NCBI RefSeq assembly: GCF_900102215.1
Contig: NZ_FNBG01000002.1
Coordinates: forward strand, 267,953 to 331,952
Reading direction: 5' to 3'
DNA: 64,000 nucleotides
Origin: Fontibacillus panacisegetis
GTDB lineage: Bacteria; Bacillota; Bacilli; Paenibacillales; Paenibacillaceae
Made by a program: the position numbers and the translations under genes
The notes under the pieces: model-generated
Told to the model about the DNA's origin: nothing
Databases searched by the model: none
Seen by the model: the letters and a program-made list of their open reading frames with translations, nothing else
Shown here: positions 7,476 through 16,411 of the stretch, piece by piece
How the letters are laid out: the number at the start of each line of letters is the position of its first letter
How positions within the stretch are numbered: the first letter of the stretch is position 1

Positions 7476-8586
7476 TCACACTCACCGTCCCTAATACGGC
7501 GACCTGCCCCGTCCCAATTTCCAGATTTGTATCCTGATTGCTGTTTACGGTTAATTCGGAGTAATCAATAATCGGCGGAATGTCCAATAGAATCGCCGCA
7601 ATACGTGTGTACCTGACTAGAGGGTCCTCAAAAGCAAGCTGCTTGAGATACCCCTTTACCCCAGTAGAAATCAGATTCTGAACATCAGCCAGTGAAGCTC
7701 CGCTAGCGAGTGTCAGCTTGACGCTGATATTAACGGGTACTTCCTGCGCAGGCATTACCGAAACAACGGCTCCAGCCGGGGCCATGCCCTCACCTTGACC
7801 ATCCTTAGTCGGATCGATGTATTGCTGGACCGCTTGTACAATTTCCGAGCTTGCAGCACGCTTTTCAGTATCCAATAAATAAATCCCTACCGTTCCCGGC
7901 CCACTCCAGAGCGGAATAACCTGCACTCCGCCTACACCAGCGACCTCTCCGCCCCATTTCAAGTACTGCGCTTTATTGCCGCTGGTCCCTTGATTTCGTA
8001 CCTGCAAATAATAGCGTTCAAGTAAAGATTCATCCGATTCAATGTCCGCTCCGCCAAGTATTTCGTGTTCATTGGTTACCGCCGAAATCCCCGATATCGG
8101 AGTCGACATAATCGTAACAACCCCTGCTGGCACGTTTCCATTCTTTCCGGGGATAACCGCACGAATCGCAATAGAACCCTCACCGTTATCATCCAACGTT
8201 ACAGATGACAATGTCTCATATTCCATTGACGCTTCCCCTGTCACTTCATCTGCAGGAGTTGCAACAATAGAGCCTGCTGGTACCGTTTTTCCCGGCGTTC
8301 CTCTGAACGCAGCTTGTCCTGTCGCAGCGACCGCCGCTCGGCGCACAACCCCGTGCTCGGCTGTCCGAAGATCCAAATACGCCCCAAACGTTGTACTCGC
8401 AAACCCACGCTCCAAAACCTGCTGCGCCCAAGTCGCCGCTTCGGATAGCATAAAAGCCGCCGGAGCCTGGGAATCCCAAATAAAAGAGCCCTCGGCTTTA
8501 TCGATATCCGCGGGCACCCGGTTCAGCATTCGCTGCATAATAAGTTCTTCCGTCTGCTCTTCCAAAAAGATCGGCAATTCCGACAT
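7468..8586 (-). CDS. Baseplate J-like protein XkdT
   Basis: 372 residues with the Baseplate_J signature: N-terminal helix RMLNRVPADIDKAEGSFIWD, then GYLDLR-like AYLDLRTAEHGVVRRAA and a central beta region including GKNGNVPAGVV. It is the wedge component that triggers sheath contraction in PBSX, Mu and P2 type tails, so it is strong evidence that module 1 encodes a contractile tail. AAGGAGG precedes the start, and the stop and start codons of the neighbours overlap. Confidence 0.94.
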   Translation of the reverse strand: MSELPIFLEEQTEELIMQRMLNRVPADIDKAEGSFIWDSQAPAAFMLSEAATWAQQVLERGFASTTFGAYLDLRTAEHGVVRRAAVAATGQAAFRGTPGKTVPAGSIVATPADEVTGEASMEYETLSSVTLDDNGEGSIAIRAVIPGKNGNVPAGVVTIMSTPISGISAVTNEHEILGGADIESDESLLERYYLQVRNQGTSGNKAQYLKWGGEVAGVGGVQVIPLWSGPGTVGIYLLDTEKRAASSEIVQAVQQYIDPTKDGQGEGMAPAGAVVSVMPAQEVPVNISVKLTLASGASLADVQNLISTGVKGYLKQLAFEDPLVRYTRIAAILLDIPPIIDYSELTVNSNQDTNLEIGTGQVAVLGTVSVNE

Positions 8587-9041
8587 TATACCGATACACC
8601 TCCTTCTAAAGTAATCGTTTCATCCCGTACATTTTTTACGTTGCACGTAAACTGGCAGGCATCTGAAGACCATTCGAAGGTGAAGCTGTCTACGCCTGCC
8701 GTTCTGGGATCTACCGTGAGCGCTTCCGTCATCATTCGTTCGATCTCTGATTCCAGGACAGCACGACTATAGCCCCTGCCAATCAAATCATCATATTCTT
8801 GACCGTAGTCCCGAGAATAGATCAAGTGACGATATCGGGGTGTTCGTACCGCTTTTTCACACCACATGACCCATGCCGCCGTATCTACTGCTGTTGATAT
8901 TTTCCGAGTAGGGCTAAAAATAAAATCTCCAGCTTCAAAATCAAACAGCCAGCTTCTGCCAAAGGTTATATCCGCGCTATCCGAATCAACACCGTTCTCC
9001 GGCATCCATACGGTATCTTCAGGAAATAAACTAGCCACCAC
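8586..9041 (-). CDS. Baseplate wedge protein XkdS-like (DUF2634, gp25-like)
   Basis: 151 residues. The region FIFSPTRKISTAVDTAAWVMWCEKAV and RYRHLIYSRDYGQEYDDLIG fits the DUF2634/XkdS family, a lysozyme-like gp25 wedge fold. The start is one of two adjacent GTG codons (9041 or 9038). It overlaps the XkdR-like gene by 11 bp and touches xkdT. Confidence 0.9.
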   Translation of the reverse strand: MVASLFPEDTVWMPENGVDSDSADITFGRSWLFDFEAGDFIFSPTRKISTAVDTAAWVMWCEKAVRTPRYRHLIYSRDYGQEYDDLIGRGYSRAVLESEIERMMTEALTVDPRTAGVDSFTFEWSSDACQFTCNVKNVRDETITLEGGVSV

Positions 9042-9444
9042 TGCTCACCACCCTGCACATCACGATGACATCCTTGCCACCGTTACAATTTAAAACTACC
9101 ACTCGATCGCCGGGCTTAAGCCCCGCAGCCAGATTGATATTTACGTCCTCTATCTCCGACTCCTCAAAATCAAATCGCATTCGTTGCGAGGATTCCCCCA
9201 GAGGATTACCTTCCGCATCTATTAAAGATGTCGTTGTTCCTAAGAGGTGAAACGCAGGAAATTTCAACGTCACAGGAAAATCTGCAACCAAATAATCCTG
9301 AATTTCATGCTTAAACTGATCAAGCTTTACTCCAGTCGCGGTTATCGTTCCAAGCTCGCTTGTAATCCCGCTTACCGCATTACGGGTATATCCGGCTATC
9401 TGCTCTCTGAGCGAGCCAGCCAGCTCTTTATAAGGATCATCCAT
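9031..9444 (-). CDS. XkdR-like baseplate/spike protein (DUF2577)
   Basis: 137 residues. An N-terminal helix precedes a beta-rich region with LKPGDRVVVLNCNGGKDVIV near the end, as in DUF2577 proteins (XkdR/YqbR). These OB-fold proteins are linked to the central spike of contractile tails. An AGGAGG site precedes the ATG at 9444, and it overlaps its upstream neighbour by 8 bp. Confidence 0.88.
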   Translation of the reverse strand: MDDPYKELAGSLREQIAGYTRNAVSGITSELGTITATGVKLDQFKHEIQDYLVADFPVTLKFPAFHLLGTTTSLIDAEGNPLGESSQRMRFDFEESEIEDVNINLAAGLKPGDRVVVLNCNGGKDVIVMCRVVSSGG

Positions 9445-10423
9445 AATTCAGAAAATACCTCCTTTTCACAAGCTCAATAGAGCCCAGCTCTAATGACATG
9501 TGACCAGGATCGCCGAGCTGGTGAGTCACAGACATGACGATTAGCTTCAGCCCGCCCAGTTCAACCTTATCCCCTGCCCGAAGTGTATTGATATCCAGAC
9601 CGCTCACCGAAAAAGTTTCCTGTATGCCGGTCAGCATGGCATTTCCTAATTTTTTTGCAGCAGCCTCTGTTTTAACATCCTCATCCTGAACCATCCGCTG
9701 AAGGGTACCGAGCTTAGGAATCAGGTCAGAGGAAACAACAGCTAGGACAGGAGAGGGGGCTTCATTTCCTGCTGTTTCCCTGCTGCCAAGGACCTTGACC
9801 TGCGTAACCGCACCTTCCAGCGTTCGACTCTGACTGACCTCCTCAATAGCCTGAAGCTTCCAAACCGTAGTGTTGCTACCGATTTTGAACAACTCCAGCC
9901 CTGCCGGAGTCATTCGGGGAATGTACATGTCCCCGCCGGATTTCACCGTTTCCTGTAAATCGGCAGTTATCATTTTGTACAGCGGCTGCGTACGATAGAT
10001 GGCTTTGCTCAGCTTTTGCTTCGTATCGGGAACATTAGCCAGTTGAATGCCCCAATCCTTTGCATATTTTTTTAATCGTTGGCTTGCTGTACCTCCTGCT
10101 GCAAAAAGATATTCGTCTTCCGATTTAGCCAAGTAAATGGTACGATCATACACGTTAAGCTGCAGATGCTTCGTGCTGTTATTGCTGCTGTTACATTCCC
10201 AAATGACACCGGGGTTCAGTAAATAAACTTTGTTACTCCCTGCCGGAAAAGGGGTTCCGCTAATTCGAATAACCTGGCCGGGAGCAAACGAAATTCCCTC
10301 TTCGGGAACCTTTAGCTGAATGTTTGCGTTATAGGAAATTTGGTCCAGCGAATCCGTTAAAGAGATACTTTCAATCAATTCTCGCAAATAATATTTGTCC
10401 TGCAGTACCACCTCATAGCTCAT
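9437..10423 (-). CDS. XkdQ-like baseplate hub protein
   Basis: 328 residues, in line with XkdQ/YqbQ and the gpD/gp27-type hub. The N-terminus MSYEVVLQDKYYLRELIESI and the central KYAKDWGIQL...LQETVKSGGDMYIPRMTPAG fit the family. The C-terminal part GDKVELGGLKLIVMSVTHQL is hub-like. It overlaps the LysM protein by 4 bp (ATGA). It would seat the spike and the tape-measure end. Confidence 0.9.
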   Translation of the reverse strand: MSYEVVLQDKYYLRELIESISLTDSLDQISYNANIQLKVPEEGISFAPGQVIRISGTPFPAGSNKVYLLNPGVIWECNSSNNSTKHLQLNVYDRTIYLAKSEDEYLFAAGGTASQRLKKYAKDWGIQLANVPDTKQKLSKAIYRTQPLYKMITADLQETVKSGGDMYIPRMTPAGLELFKIGSNTTVWKLQAIEEVSQSRTLEGAVTQVKVLGSRETAGNEAPSPVLAVVSSDLIPKLGTLQRMVQDEDVKTEAAAKKLGNAMLTGIQETFSVSGLDINTLRAGDKVELGGLKLIVMSVTHQLGDPGHMSLELGSIELVKRRYFLNYG

Positions 10424-11064
10424 GACGGAAGCACCAGCCTTTGTCCTGCTCTTATCAGATTAGGATCAGAGCCGATTGCGGCTTTGTTCAGATTGTAAAT
10501 GTCCTTCCATTTGGTGCTGCTTCCCAGCTCCAGCTTGGCGATTTTGGATAAGGTATCACCCGACTTGACCGTATAAGTTTTGGATTTACTTTTCATATCA
10601 GATCGACTGGTAGAGGCTTTGCCCGCATTTTTTCCGGCCTGCGTGTGTATTTTCGGCTTTCGCCAAGTGCGCGCTGTAAAATCAAAATTAATATCCCCAA
10701 GCTCGCCACCTCGAAACGTGCTGTTATGTGCTGAAATCAAAACATAAGCATTGATGACTTTTCCAGTTGGTCCCGCAATAATTAAATGAACGGGTGTCTT
10801 GCTATTCATCATTTCTGTTAAACGATGCATCGCGTCCCTAGGATCGGGGATTTCAGTATAATTACAATACGAATCGTTATATACCGCAGGAAAAAAAGAA
10901 GAGAAGGTGATCTCCTTCACCTTCTCTCCATTGGAGAAATCGAATTCTCCTAGATTTACAATATTGACCGTCTCTATTCCCTTTCCTCGAGATATTGATA
11001 TCTCTTCAGGATCAACGGGGAAGAAAAAATCATTGCCAACTGCATCAGTTAGTTGAATAGTCAA
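10420..11064 (-). CDS. XkdP-like LysM tail protein
   Basis: 214 residues. The first ~140 are the conserved XkdP/Mu gp45-associated region (FFFPVDPEEISISRGKGIET). Residues ~162-214 are a LysM domain (KTYTVKSGDTLSKIAKLELG) for peptidoglycan contact. The start is TTG with AGGAGG seven bases upstream. It lies between tape measure and hub as in PBSX, where it acts as the inner-tube/LysM baseplate adaptor. Confidence 0.92.
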   Translation of the reverse strand: MTIQLTDAVGNDFFFPVDPEEISISRGKGIETVNIVNLGEFDFSNGEKVKEITFSSFFPAVYNDSYCNYTEIPDPRDAMHRLTEMMNSKTPVHLIIAGPTGKVINAYVLISAHNSTFRGGELGDINFDFTARTWRKPKIHTQAGKNAGKASTSRSDMKSKSKTYTVKSGDTLSKIAKLELGSSTKWKDIYNLNKAAIGSDPNLIRAGQRLVLPS

Positions 11065-11076
11065 TGCAACACCTCC

Positions 11077-12846
11077 TTATTTCACATTTTGCATAGCGAA
11101 TCGAACCTGACTAGCAATTTTCTGACCCGCAAGCTCAGCTAAAAAATCATAATTAATTTCGTCTTTGTTGACTGTTAAATTGATGGAATCCTTATCAACA
11201 GACACATTAATTTGCTGAGGAGGTATATTTGTTCCCTGACCATAGGACTGACTTAAATTCAGATTACTAGGCTGAAATTCTTGATATCCCTCTGCTTTTC
11301 TTGAAAAAGTTGGACCTGATAATCCTGCTGCTGATGCACCAACCATAGAAAGGCTGCCAGTACTAGAAGGAATACCCTTCCTCTTATTCTTTTTCGATTT
11401 TTTAGAAAATTTATCATAAAAGAAGCCACCTAATTTATCACCAATAAAATCTCCAGCAATCGAACCAAGCGTAGCCCCTATTACCGTACCCGCTCCTGGA
11501 ATAATCGAGCCAATAGCTCCTCCTATCGCTCCTCCAGCAATCGAAAGAGCTGCGGATCCTGCTGCTCTTGACTTGTCTCGTTTCGAATCAGCAGCAGCAA
11601 TATTACCTACATCCATAAGTAATCCAGCCGGGCCGGGAAGAAGTTTACCAGCCTTACCCAACCATTTTGCTCCTTTTCCAAGCCATTTACCACTTTTCTT
11701 TAATACCTTCGATCCATTCTCTTTAAGCCATGAGCTGCCTTTTCCAAGTTGTTCTTTTCCTTTTTCGAGCAATTCAGGAGCATTGTTCATAAGTACCCCT
11801 GCGCCCATGCCAAGCAATGATCCTAATCCTGATTTTCCTTTAAAACCAAGAGCTGAGCCAGATCTAAAAGAAGCCCCTCCCATCCTTGAAGATCTACCTC
11901 TTCCTGCTCCTGCAGAATTGAATGTATCTGTGGATCTAGTTCTCCGTTCTGCTTTTTTTCGATTTGATGATTTACTAAAATCTTCATCATTCGAATCTAA
12001 CTGACCACCAAATGATCTTATACCTCGTCTATTTCTTCTGTTTTTTTTCTTCTTTCCATCATTTTCCGACCCGGAACCATAACCATCTCCCATAAGTCCA
12101 CCGCCAGAGCGACCTCGACCACAATTGCACTTACATATACATACACATTTGCCTTTTTCGTCGTCTTTCCCAGTAGCTTTACCAATTAAACTTTTGACCC
12201 CATCTTTTAAATAATCCTTAACTAAATCCCCACCAGCTTCTTCTACTAATTTGATTGATTTATCGAATAAACTCTGAAAAAAACCTTTATCCTTACCTGG
12301 ATCGCCTTGATTGGTATCTGAACCTGAACTACTCGCTCCTCCTGCTCCACCTTGCGACCCTCCGGAAAGAATAAAGGCAATGTTCTGCGAATTAATTTTT
12401 GCAAGAAATGCATTAAAATAAGCTTGACCAGCTATTTTTCCAGCTTCTGTGTAGGTTTGCTCATTCTTCAACAATTCCAATAGTGGCTTGCCAACTACTG
12501 TATTCCAATCCACACCCTCGACTGAAATTCGCCAGGGAGTTTGAGTCAAGGACACTAGGGATGAACGAATCACTCCAACATCCGCGGACACATGATCAAT
12601 GAGCGAAGCTATCGGTTTCACGATCGTTCGATCTAATCTGAACAGATTATCCCGTATTCTAGTGACTGCCGGAGTTAGCCGATCATCCAGCGTGATTTTT
12701 GGATTTATTCTGGTCTTACCCAATGCATCAAAACGTTTCTGTGTCTGCTGTAGCATTTTATCGAGACGACTTAGCTTTTTCTCAGTTTCATCGATATCCC
12801 GGCTATTAATCTCAATATCCAGTTCAAAATTTTCTTGACCTGACAA
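11077..12846 (-). CDS. Short tail tape-measure protein (XkdO position) with a Cys-rich motif
   Basis: 589 residues from a TTG start that has AAAGGAGG eight bases upstream. Residues 10-45 are a coiled coil. Residues 160-190 and 245-340 are Gly/Ser/Arg-rich low-complexity linkers. Residues ~345-480 are a glycine-zipper-like hydrophobic region (AIGGAIGSIIPGAGTVIGAT), as expected for a membrane-inserting tape measure. It has the tape-measure place between the frameshifted chaperone and the LysM protein but is much shorter than typical XkdO. By the usual ~1.5 angstrom per residue, the tail would be near 90 nm. Residues 234-242 read CVCICKCNC, which is unusual. Confidence 0.8.
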   Translation of the reverse strand: MSGQENFELDIEINSRDIDETEKKLSRLDKMLQQTQKRFDALGKTRINPKITLDDRLTPAVTRIRDNLFRLDRTIVKPIASLIDHVSADVGVIRSSLVSLTQTPWRISVEGVDWNTVVGKPLLELLKNEQTYTEAGKIAGQAYFNAFLAKINSQNIAFILSGGSQGGAGGASSSGSDTNQGDPGKDKGFFQSLFDKSIKLVEEAGGDLVKDYLKDGVKSLIGKATGKDDEKGKCVCICKCNCGRGRSGGGLMGDGYGSGSENDGKKKKNRRNRRGIRSFGGQLDSNDEDFSKSSNRKKAERRTRSTDTFNSAGAGRGRSSRMGGASFRSGSALGFKGKSGLGSLLGMGAGVLMNNAPELLEKGKEQLGKGSSWLKENGSKVLKKSGKWLGKGAKWLGKAGKLLPGPAGLLMDVGNIAAADSKRDKSRAAGSAALSIAGGAIGGAIGSIIPGAGTVIGATLGSIAGDFIGDKLGGFFYDKFSKKSKKNKRKGIPSSTGSLSMVGASAAGLSGPTFSRKAEGYQEFQPSNLNLSQSYGQGTNIPPQQINVSVDKDSINLTVNKDEINYDFLAELAGQKIASQVRFAMQNVK

Positions 12847-12851
12847 TATCT

Positions 12852-13052
12852 TTACCTCCTTTCTCCACGAGGTACTCTACCAGAGCTAGAAGAAGCCGAA
12901 GATGCATTCATCTCCAGCTCCTTCTCCGCAAAAGCTCTCAATAACAGACGCTCTCCTTTGGGAAGAGACCAGAACACCCCGGGGCGAAGACTATGCCTTG
13001 TCCACAAATGAAACAACAGCGTTGTCATGCCACCGGAGTCGATTAGTTTTTT
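12852..13052 (-). CDS. -1 frameshift extension of the tail assembly chaperone
   Basis: At the end of the chaperone gene the minus strand reads GT-A-AAA-AAC-TAA. A-AAA-AAC in the zero frame is a canonical -1 slippery heptamer (13046-13052), one codon before the stop. Reading on in the -1 frame gives an open stretch to a TAA at 12852-12854, only a few bases from the tape-measure start. The extension (LIDSGGMTTLLFHLWTRHSL, then a WSLPKGERLLLRAFAEKELE block) has the LPKGE...F...E pattern common to the T part of G/GT-type chaperones. Programmed frameshifting here is well known for tail phages. Confidence 0.8.
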   Translation of the reverse strand, partial: KKLIDSGGMTTLLFHLWTRHSLRPGVFWSLPKGERLLLRAFAEKELEMNASSASSSSGRVPRGERR

Positions 13053-13504
13053 ACGTCATCGATGTCCACTCCAAAGCCGGAAATTTCGAGCACTTTGTCA
13101 CCTACGGCATCCAGTTCTCCAGCAAGAAGCATACGACGAACGGCCTCTTCACCGCCGGACAGCTTCAGTCTGCTAACAAGTCGATCATCTCCCCAGCCGC
13201 TTAGCTTCACACTTTGCTCGCTACCATCACCCAGCTTTTTAACAACCTCCAAAGCCGCAGTCGCTTCTTTAATCAACGCCGCATTAAACAGCTCACTGTC
13301 GATTTTTTCGCTGACCTGACCTTTTAGCGTCTTGCGAACCGTACAACGTTCACGAATCGAATCAACCTTACTAGAGGTTAAGCCCCGCAATGTAATGCGC
13401 AGGCTTAAGCGTCCAATAAAAACGGCCTCTTCCGGCAGGTTGGCTGCCGTCTCGAAGAGACCGTCCAAAATATCTTGCTCATTCAATGGTTCATGCTGAT
13501 TCAT
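13043..13504 (-). CDS. Tail assembly chaperone XkdN-like (short form)
   Basis: About 153 residues from the ATG at 13504 (AGGAGG ten bases upstream; a TTG two codons earlier is possible). The sequence LNEQDILDGLFETAANLPEE and the central CTVRKTLKGQVSEKIDSELF fit XkdN/YqbN chaperones that coat the tape measure before tube assembly. It lies between the tube gene and the tape measure. Its stop overlaps a -1 slippery site, giving the extended GT-like form described separately. Confidence 0.88.
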   Translation of the reverse strand: MNQHEPLNEQDILDGLFETAANLPEEAVFIGRLSLRITLRGLTSSKVDSIRERCTVRKTLKGQVSEKIDSELFNAALIKEATAALEVVKKLGDGSEQSVKLSGWGDDRLVSRLKLSGGEEAVRRMLLAGELDAVGDKVLEISGFGVDIDDVKN

Positions 13505-13525
13505 ACTCAAAAATCCTCCTCTTAA

Positions 13526-13942
13526 TTAAGATGCCACAATAGGATCAAGTAAATTATAGGACTCAAAAGTAAATGCCGTTTCCTCTTGCACTTCTTCTCC
13601 TGCTGTCCAGTTAGCCAGTTGAATCTTATCTACCATGCAGTTAACTAATTCGACCCGTTCAAAGCCGTAAGCTTCAGGATCATCCAGCTTGTGAATAATG
13701 TTGAATTTCCCAAAACCTCGTAGAATCATTTCCGAAGTCACTTTGTAACCACTCATTGTGCCTGTGCCCTTTTTACGACCAAGCTTAAACACTGTATATT
13801 CCGTGCCGACAAGATTAAGCTCACGTTTATCAGCTTCTACGTTTGCCTCCAAATGATTCAAGTTCGATTGCCAGACTCCATCAATAAAAATCTGACCGAA
13901 CGTTCCCATAATTACGCGACCTGGATCTAAGTATTGTGCCAT
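13526..13942 (-). CDS. Tail tube protein XkdM-like
   Basis: 138 residues, the normal size for the contractile tail tube of the XkdM/YqbM (DUF2001) family. The block ANVEADKRELNLVGTEYTVF and the region KGTGTMSGYKVTSEMI are characteristic. It follows the sheath gene by 17 bp and has AGGGGG before the ATG. It would form the inner tube driven through the target envelope when the sheath contracts. Confidence 0.94.
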   Translation of the reverse strand: MAQYLDPGRVIMGTFGQIFIDGVWQSNLNHLEANVEADKRELNLVGTEYTVFKLGRKKGTGTMSGYKVTSEMILRGFGKFNIIHKLDDPEAYGFERVELVNCMVDKIQLANWTAGEEVQEETAFTFESYNLLDPIVAS

Positions 13943-13958
13943 TGACTATTCCCCCTAT

Positions 13959-15422
13959 TTATTGCACATAAAATGTGCCGAAAATTTGTTCCATAACATC
14001 GCTCGAATCCGCCGTCCACGACAGGAATACCTGGTCATCTTCAGGTGTAAACTGCGCAGTACCACCATAGAATCGCGGATCCAATAGCACATCAAAGCCT
14101 GTTGCTTCAATGACACTTTCAGAAGCCAGTGTCTGCAAATATTGCTTTCCTGCAGCAATAAGCGCAAGACGACCTTCCGCAGTGTTATTCACTTTGCCGA
14201 TGTAATGATCCTCAGCCAGCTTTTGCAGATCCGAATTAATTTGATCGATCACCCGAATTTTGCGAATTTTCTTCCAGCCCTTATTCAGACCATCCCGAAC
14301 AGTAGTCAAAGTATTTACGCCACGAAGCACCTTCACTTTACGCCCATCATGAACGAGCAAAAACACACCATTTCGAACCCCTTCTTCTTGTTCTGAACGC
14401 GTCCAACGACGTGTAACGTCATCAAATGGCGTTGGTGCATAGGTAGTTGATTCCTTAAGGGCTTGCCCAGCAATCAGACCTGCAACCCAAGCAGCTACTT
14501 GAGCGGAAGAATACTCTTTATCATTCATTTTCACGCCTGTACCCACATTGACGATGCCTTCAAAATCAGCAGCAACACTGCGAGCAATGCTTTTGCTTAC
14601 TGCATCGCTGCTTGTGTCATCAGCTTTGGCACCACCAAACACAGCCATAATCCCTCTGCCTTCTTCACGCACTCGCTTCACCCAAGCTACCACACTGGTA
14701 CGAAGAGCAGCATCGCTAACACCATCAAGCGTAAGAACATGGAAATCCTGTGTTTCAAAAACTTCTGTAGCCGCAATATAATCCGCATTGGTGATACCTG
14801 AAATACCACTATTGCCTCCAGTGAAAGCTGCACCCGCAACATCTGCCAATGCACCATCACCGACTTTTTCTGCAACAATCCACTTATTAGCGGAGTCCTC
14901 ATTAATAGCTGCAACAGCATCTTCAGCAGTTCCGGCTCCTATTGAAATAGTACGCAGCAGCTTGTTGGCCTCATACAATTTCAATTCCTTTTGGCCCGCC
15001 AGAGCAAGGCTAGATTGAATCGTAACCTTGAAATCATTACCGCGTTGACCAGTATATTTTGCTTGGAGTACTACAGCATCTTCAGGTACAGATAAGCTGT
15101 TTTTCAGTGTTACTTTCGCTTCTGCAGCCGAGCTATCCGCCAAACGATATGCAAGCAGCTTCTTAGGCCCGCCCAGCAGAGAAAGGTACAGCGTTGAAAA
15201 TGCTGTCGCGCCGTCTGCTTCACTACTGGAGAAAAGCTCGTGAATAGCCGATTCACTTGATACTTCTACAAATTTCCCAATAGGACCCCAATGAGCTTTT
15301 ACCGGAGCAATGACTACGCCACGCGCCCCTGATTCGATTGCCTTTTCAGCCGCACCTACAAAGTTCATGTACAGACCCGGAAGTACCGGTTGATTCGTTA
15401 AGCTCCAATTTCCTCCTGCCAT
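13959..15422 (-). CDS. Contractile tail sheath protein XkdK-like
   Basis: 487 residues, close to the usual length. The N-terminus GGNWSLTNQPVLPGLYMNF and the C-terminal region DQINSDLQKLAEDHYIGKVN match phage tail sheath proteins of the XkdK/YqbK type. It includes the conserved C-terminal strand DDQVFLSWTADSSDVMEQIF used for sheath handshake. This is the defining gene of a contractile, R-type tail. AAGGTG stands seven bases before the ATG. Confidence 0.96.
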   Translation of the reverse strand: MAGGNWSLTNQPVLPGLYMNFVGAAEKAIESGARGVVIAPVKAHWGPIGKFVEVSSESAIHELFSSSEADGATAFSTLYLSLLGGPKKLLAYRLADSSAAEAKVTLKNSLSVPEDAVVLQAKYTGQRGNDFKVTIQSSLALAGQKELKLYEANKLLRTISIGAGTAEDAVAAINEDSANKWIVAEKVGDGALADVAGAAFTGGNSGISGITNADYIAATEVFETQDFHVLTLDGVSDAALRTSVVAWVKRVREEGRGIMAVFGGAKADDTSSDAVSKSIARSVAADFEGIVNVGTGVKMNDKEYSSAQVAAWVAGLIAGQALKESTTYAPTPFDDVTRRWTRSEQEEGVRNGVFLLVHDGRKVKVLRGVNTLTTVRDGLNKGWKKIRKIRVIDQINSDLQKLAEDHYIGKVNNTAEGRLALIAAGKQYLQTLASESVIEATGFDVLLDPRFYGGTAQFTPEDDQVFLSWTADSSDVMEQIFGTFYVQ

Positions 15423-15423
15423 G

Positions 15424-15630
15424 CTACTTCACCTTCTTCTTCATAAATTGTTGTACTAAATCCTGTGCTTCCTTTACTGTTAGCACTTCTTTATCCGTGC
15501 TATAGAAAGCGCCAGCCATCACTTCAGGCTTCACACCTGCTACAGCTTCTGAGTTATTAATTATCTCTGCAACCGAATAGGTTGGAGACGAAGTGACCGA
15601 TCCTTTGGAAACTCCTTTTCGTTCTGCCAA
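15424..15630 (-). CDS. Small protein upstream of the sheath gene
   Basis: About 68 residues from a TTG with GAGG(TG) upstream; the previous gene's TGA lies in this ribosome site. The sequence (AERKGVSKGSVTSSPTYSVA ... KEAQDLVQQFMKKKVK) is hydrophilic with a basic helical C-terminus. Genes of this size stand before the sheath in several PBSX-like clusters, but I do not recognise a named family. Confidence 0.6.
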   Translation of the reverse strand: MAERKGVSKGSVTSSPTYSVAEIINNSEAVAGVKPEVMAGAFYSTDKEVLTVKEAQDLVQQFMKKKVK

Positions 15631-15635
15631 ATTTC

Positions 15636-16115
15636 TCACCTCATATTTGATTTGTAATGAACAGATTGCATTAAAGAAACCTCTTGAGCGGGATAACTTC
15701 CCGTTCGTCGGGTTAGAGTGACGGTTAACTGACCGTCCGTTGTTTCAGTAGTAGCGGCATTTTTTAAGCTAACCTTCGGATTACTGATACTCAGATACCG
15801 CCGATCTTCAGTGCTTAGCGGGATCTTGACCGCTGCTCCCAAGGCTTCAGCAAGCTTAAGCACCGCAGCAGCTTCTTGATTGCGGGTACTACCGACAGCA
15901 GTTGCTGACAGCTGCTTTTCCAGTTCATAAGAGGATAATCCAAGCTGCCGCAAATCCATCCCTGATACCCGCCACATGATTGCAGGAGTCGAATAACTGC
16001 CCGGCCATTCACTGAGGTATACAGACCATTCATTGCCTAAAATTTCTTGCGTCCATGCTCCGACTACAGCAAGCCATGAGTCATCGACGCTTGTCGGTTC
16101 GTTCAAGCTACTCAT
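15636..16115 (-). CDS. Probable tail terminator/neck protein (XkdJ position)
   Basis: About 159 residues; the ATG at 16115 is preferred, with GAGGTG upstream. It is an alpha/beta protein with NEWSVYLSEWPGSYSTPAIM followed by YELEKQLSATAVGSTRNQEA. Its place, just ahead of the sheath, is that of tail completion or terminator proteins in PBSX and P2-like tails. In a headless particle such a protein would cap the tail. No clear family signature; the role is inferred from position and size. Confidence 0.55.
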   Translation of the reverse strand: MSSLNEPTSVDDSWLAVVGAWTQEILGNEWSVYLSEWPGSYSTPAIMWRVSGMDLRQLGLSSYELEKQLSATAVGSTRNQEAAAVLKLAEALGAAVKIPLSTEDRRYLSISNPKVSLKNAATTETTDGQLTVTLTRRTGSYPAQEVSLMQSVHYKSNMR

Positions 16116-16317
16116 CGTATGGGCCACCTCTGCCTTTCCTAATATTCTCTGTTGTCAACAATGGTTTCACCTCCTCTCCAGCACTTCCAGCCCGAGTGCA
16201 ACATGGACGACTGCAAAACTGCTTCGTACCTTCCCAGCGCCCCCAAATACATCCTTTACACAACTCGGACTGTTTCCATTCGAAAGTGGGTAAACGAATC
16301 ACATTCTTTCTTTTCAA
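16108..16317 (-). CDS. Four-cysteine small protein, first gene of module 1
   Basis: About 69 residues from a TTG with GGGGGG six bases upstream. The core is C-x2-CIWGR-x-EGT-K-QFCS-x-P-x-C (LCKGCIWGRWEGTKQFCSRP). The paralogue heading module 2 (34881-35036) shares CIWGRxEGTxQFCS, and both start the same way. Four cysteines in this spacing suggest a small zinc ribbon. It lies 150 bp downstream of the module promoter and overlaps the next gene by 8 bp. Function unknown; a regulator or assembly factor is possible. Confidence 0.7.
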   Translation of the reverse strand: MKRKNVIRLPTFEWKQSELCKGCIWGRWEGTKQFCSRPCCTRAGSAGEEVKPLLTTENIRKGRGGPYDE

Positions 16318-16411
16318 AAGAATCCCCCCAACAAAAAAAGCCACTGTACAATTCAGCGACTCGAAACAATATGTATAATGTTTTTCCCTCTATGAGTTAG
16401 GAAGCTCTCAC

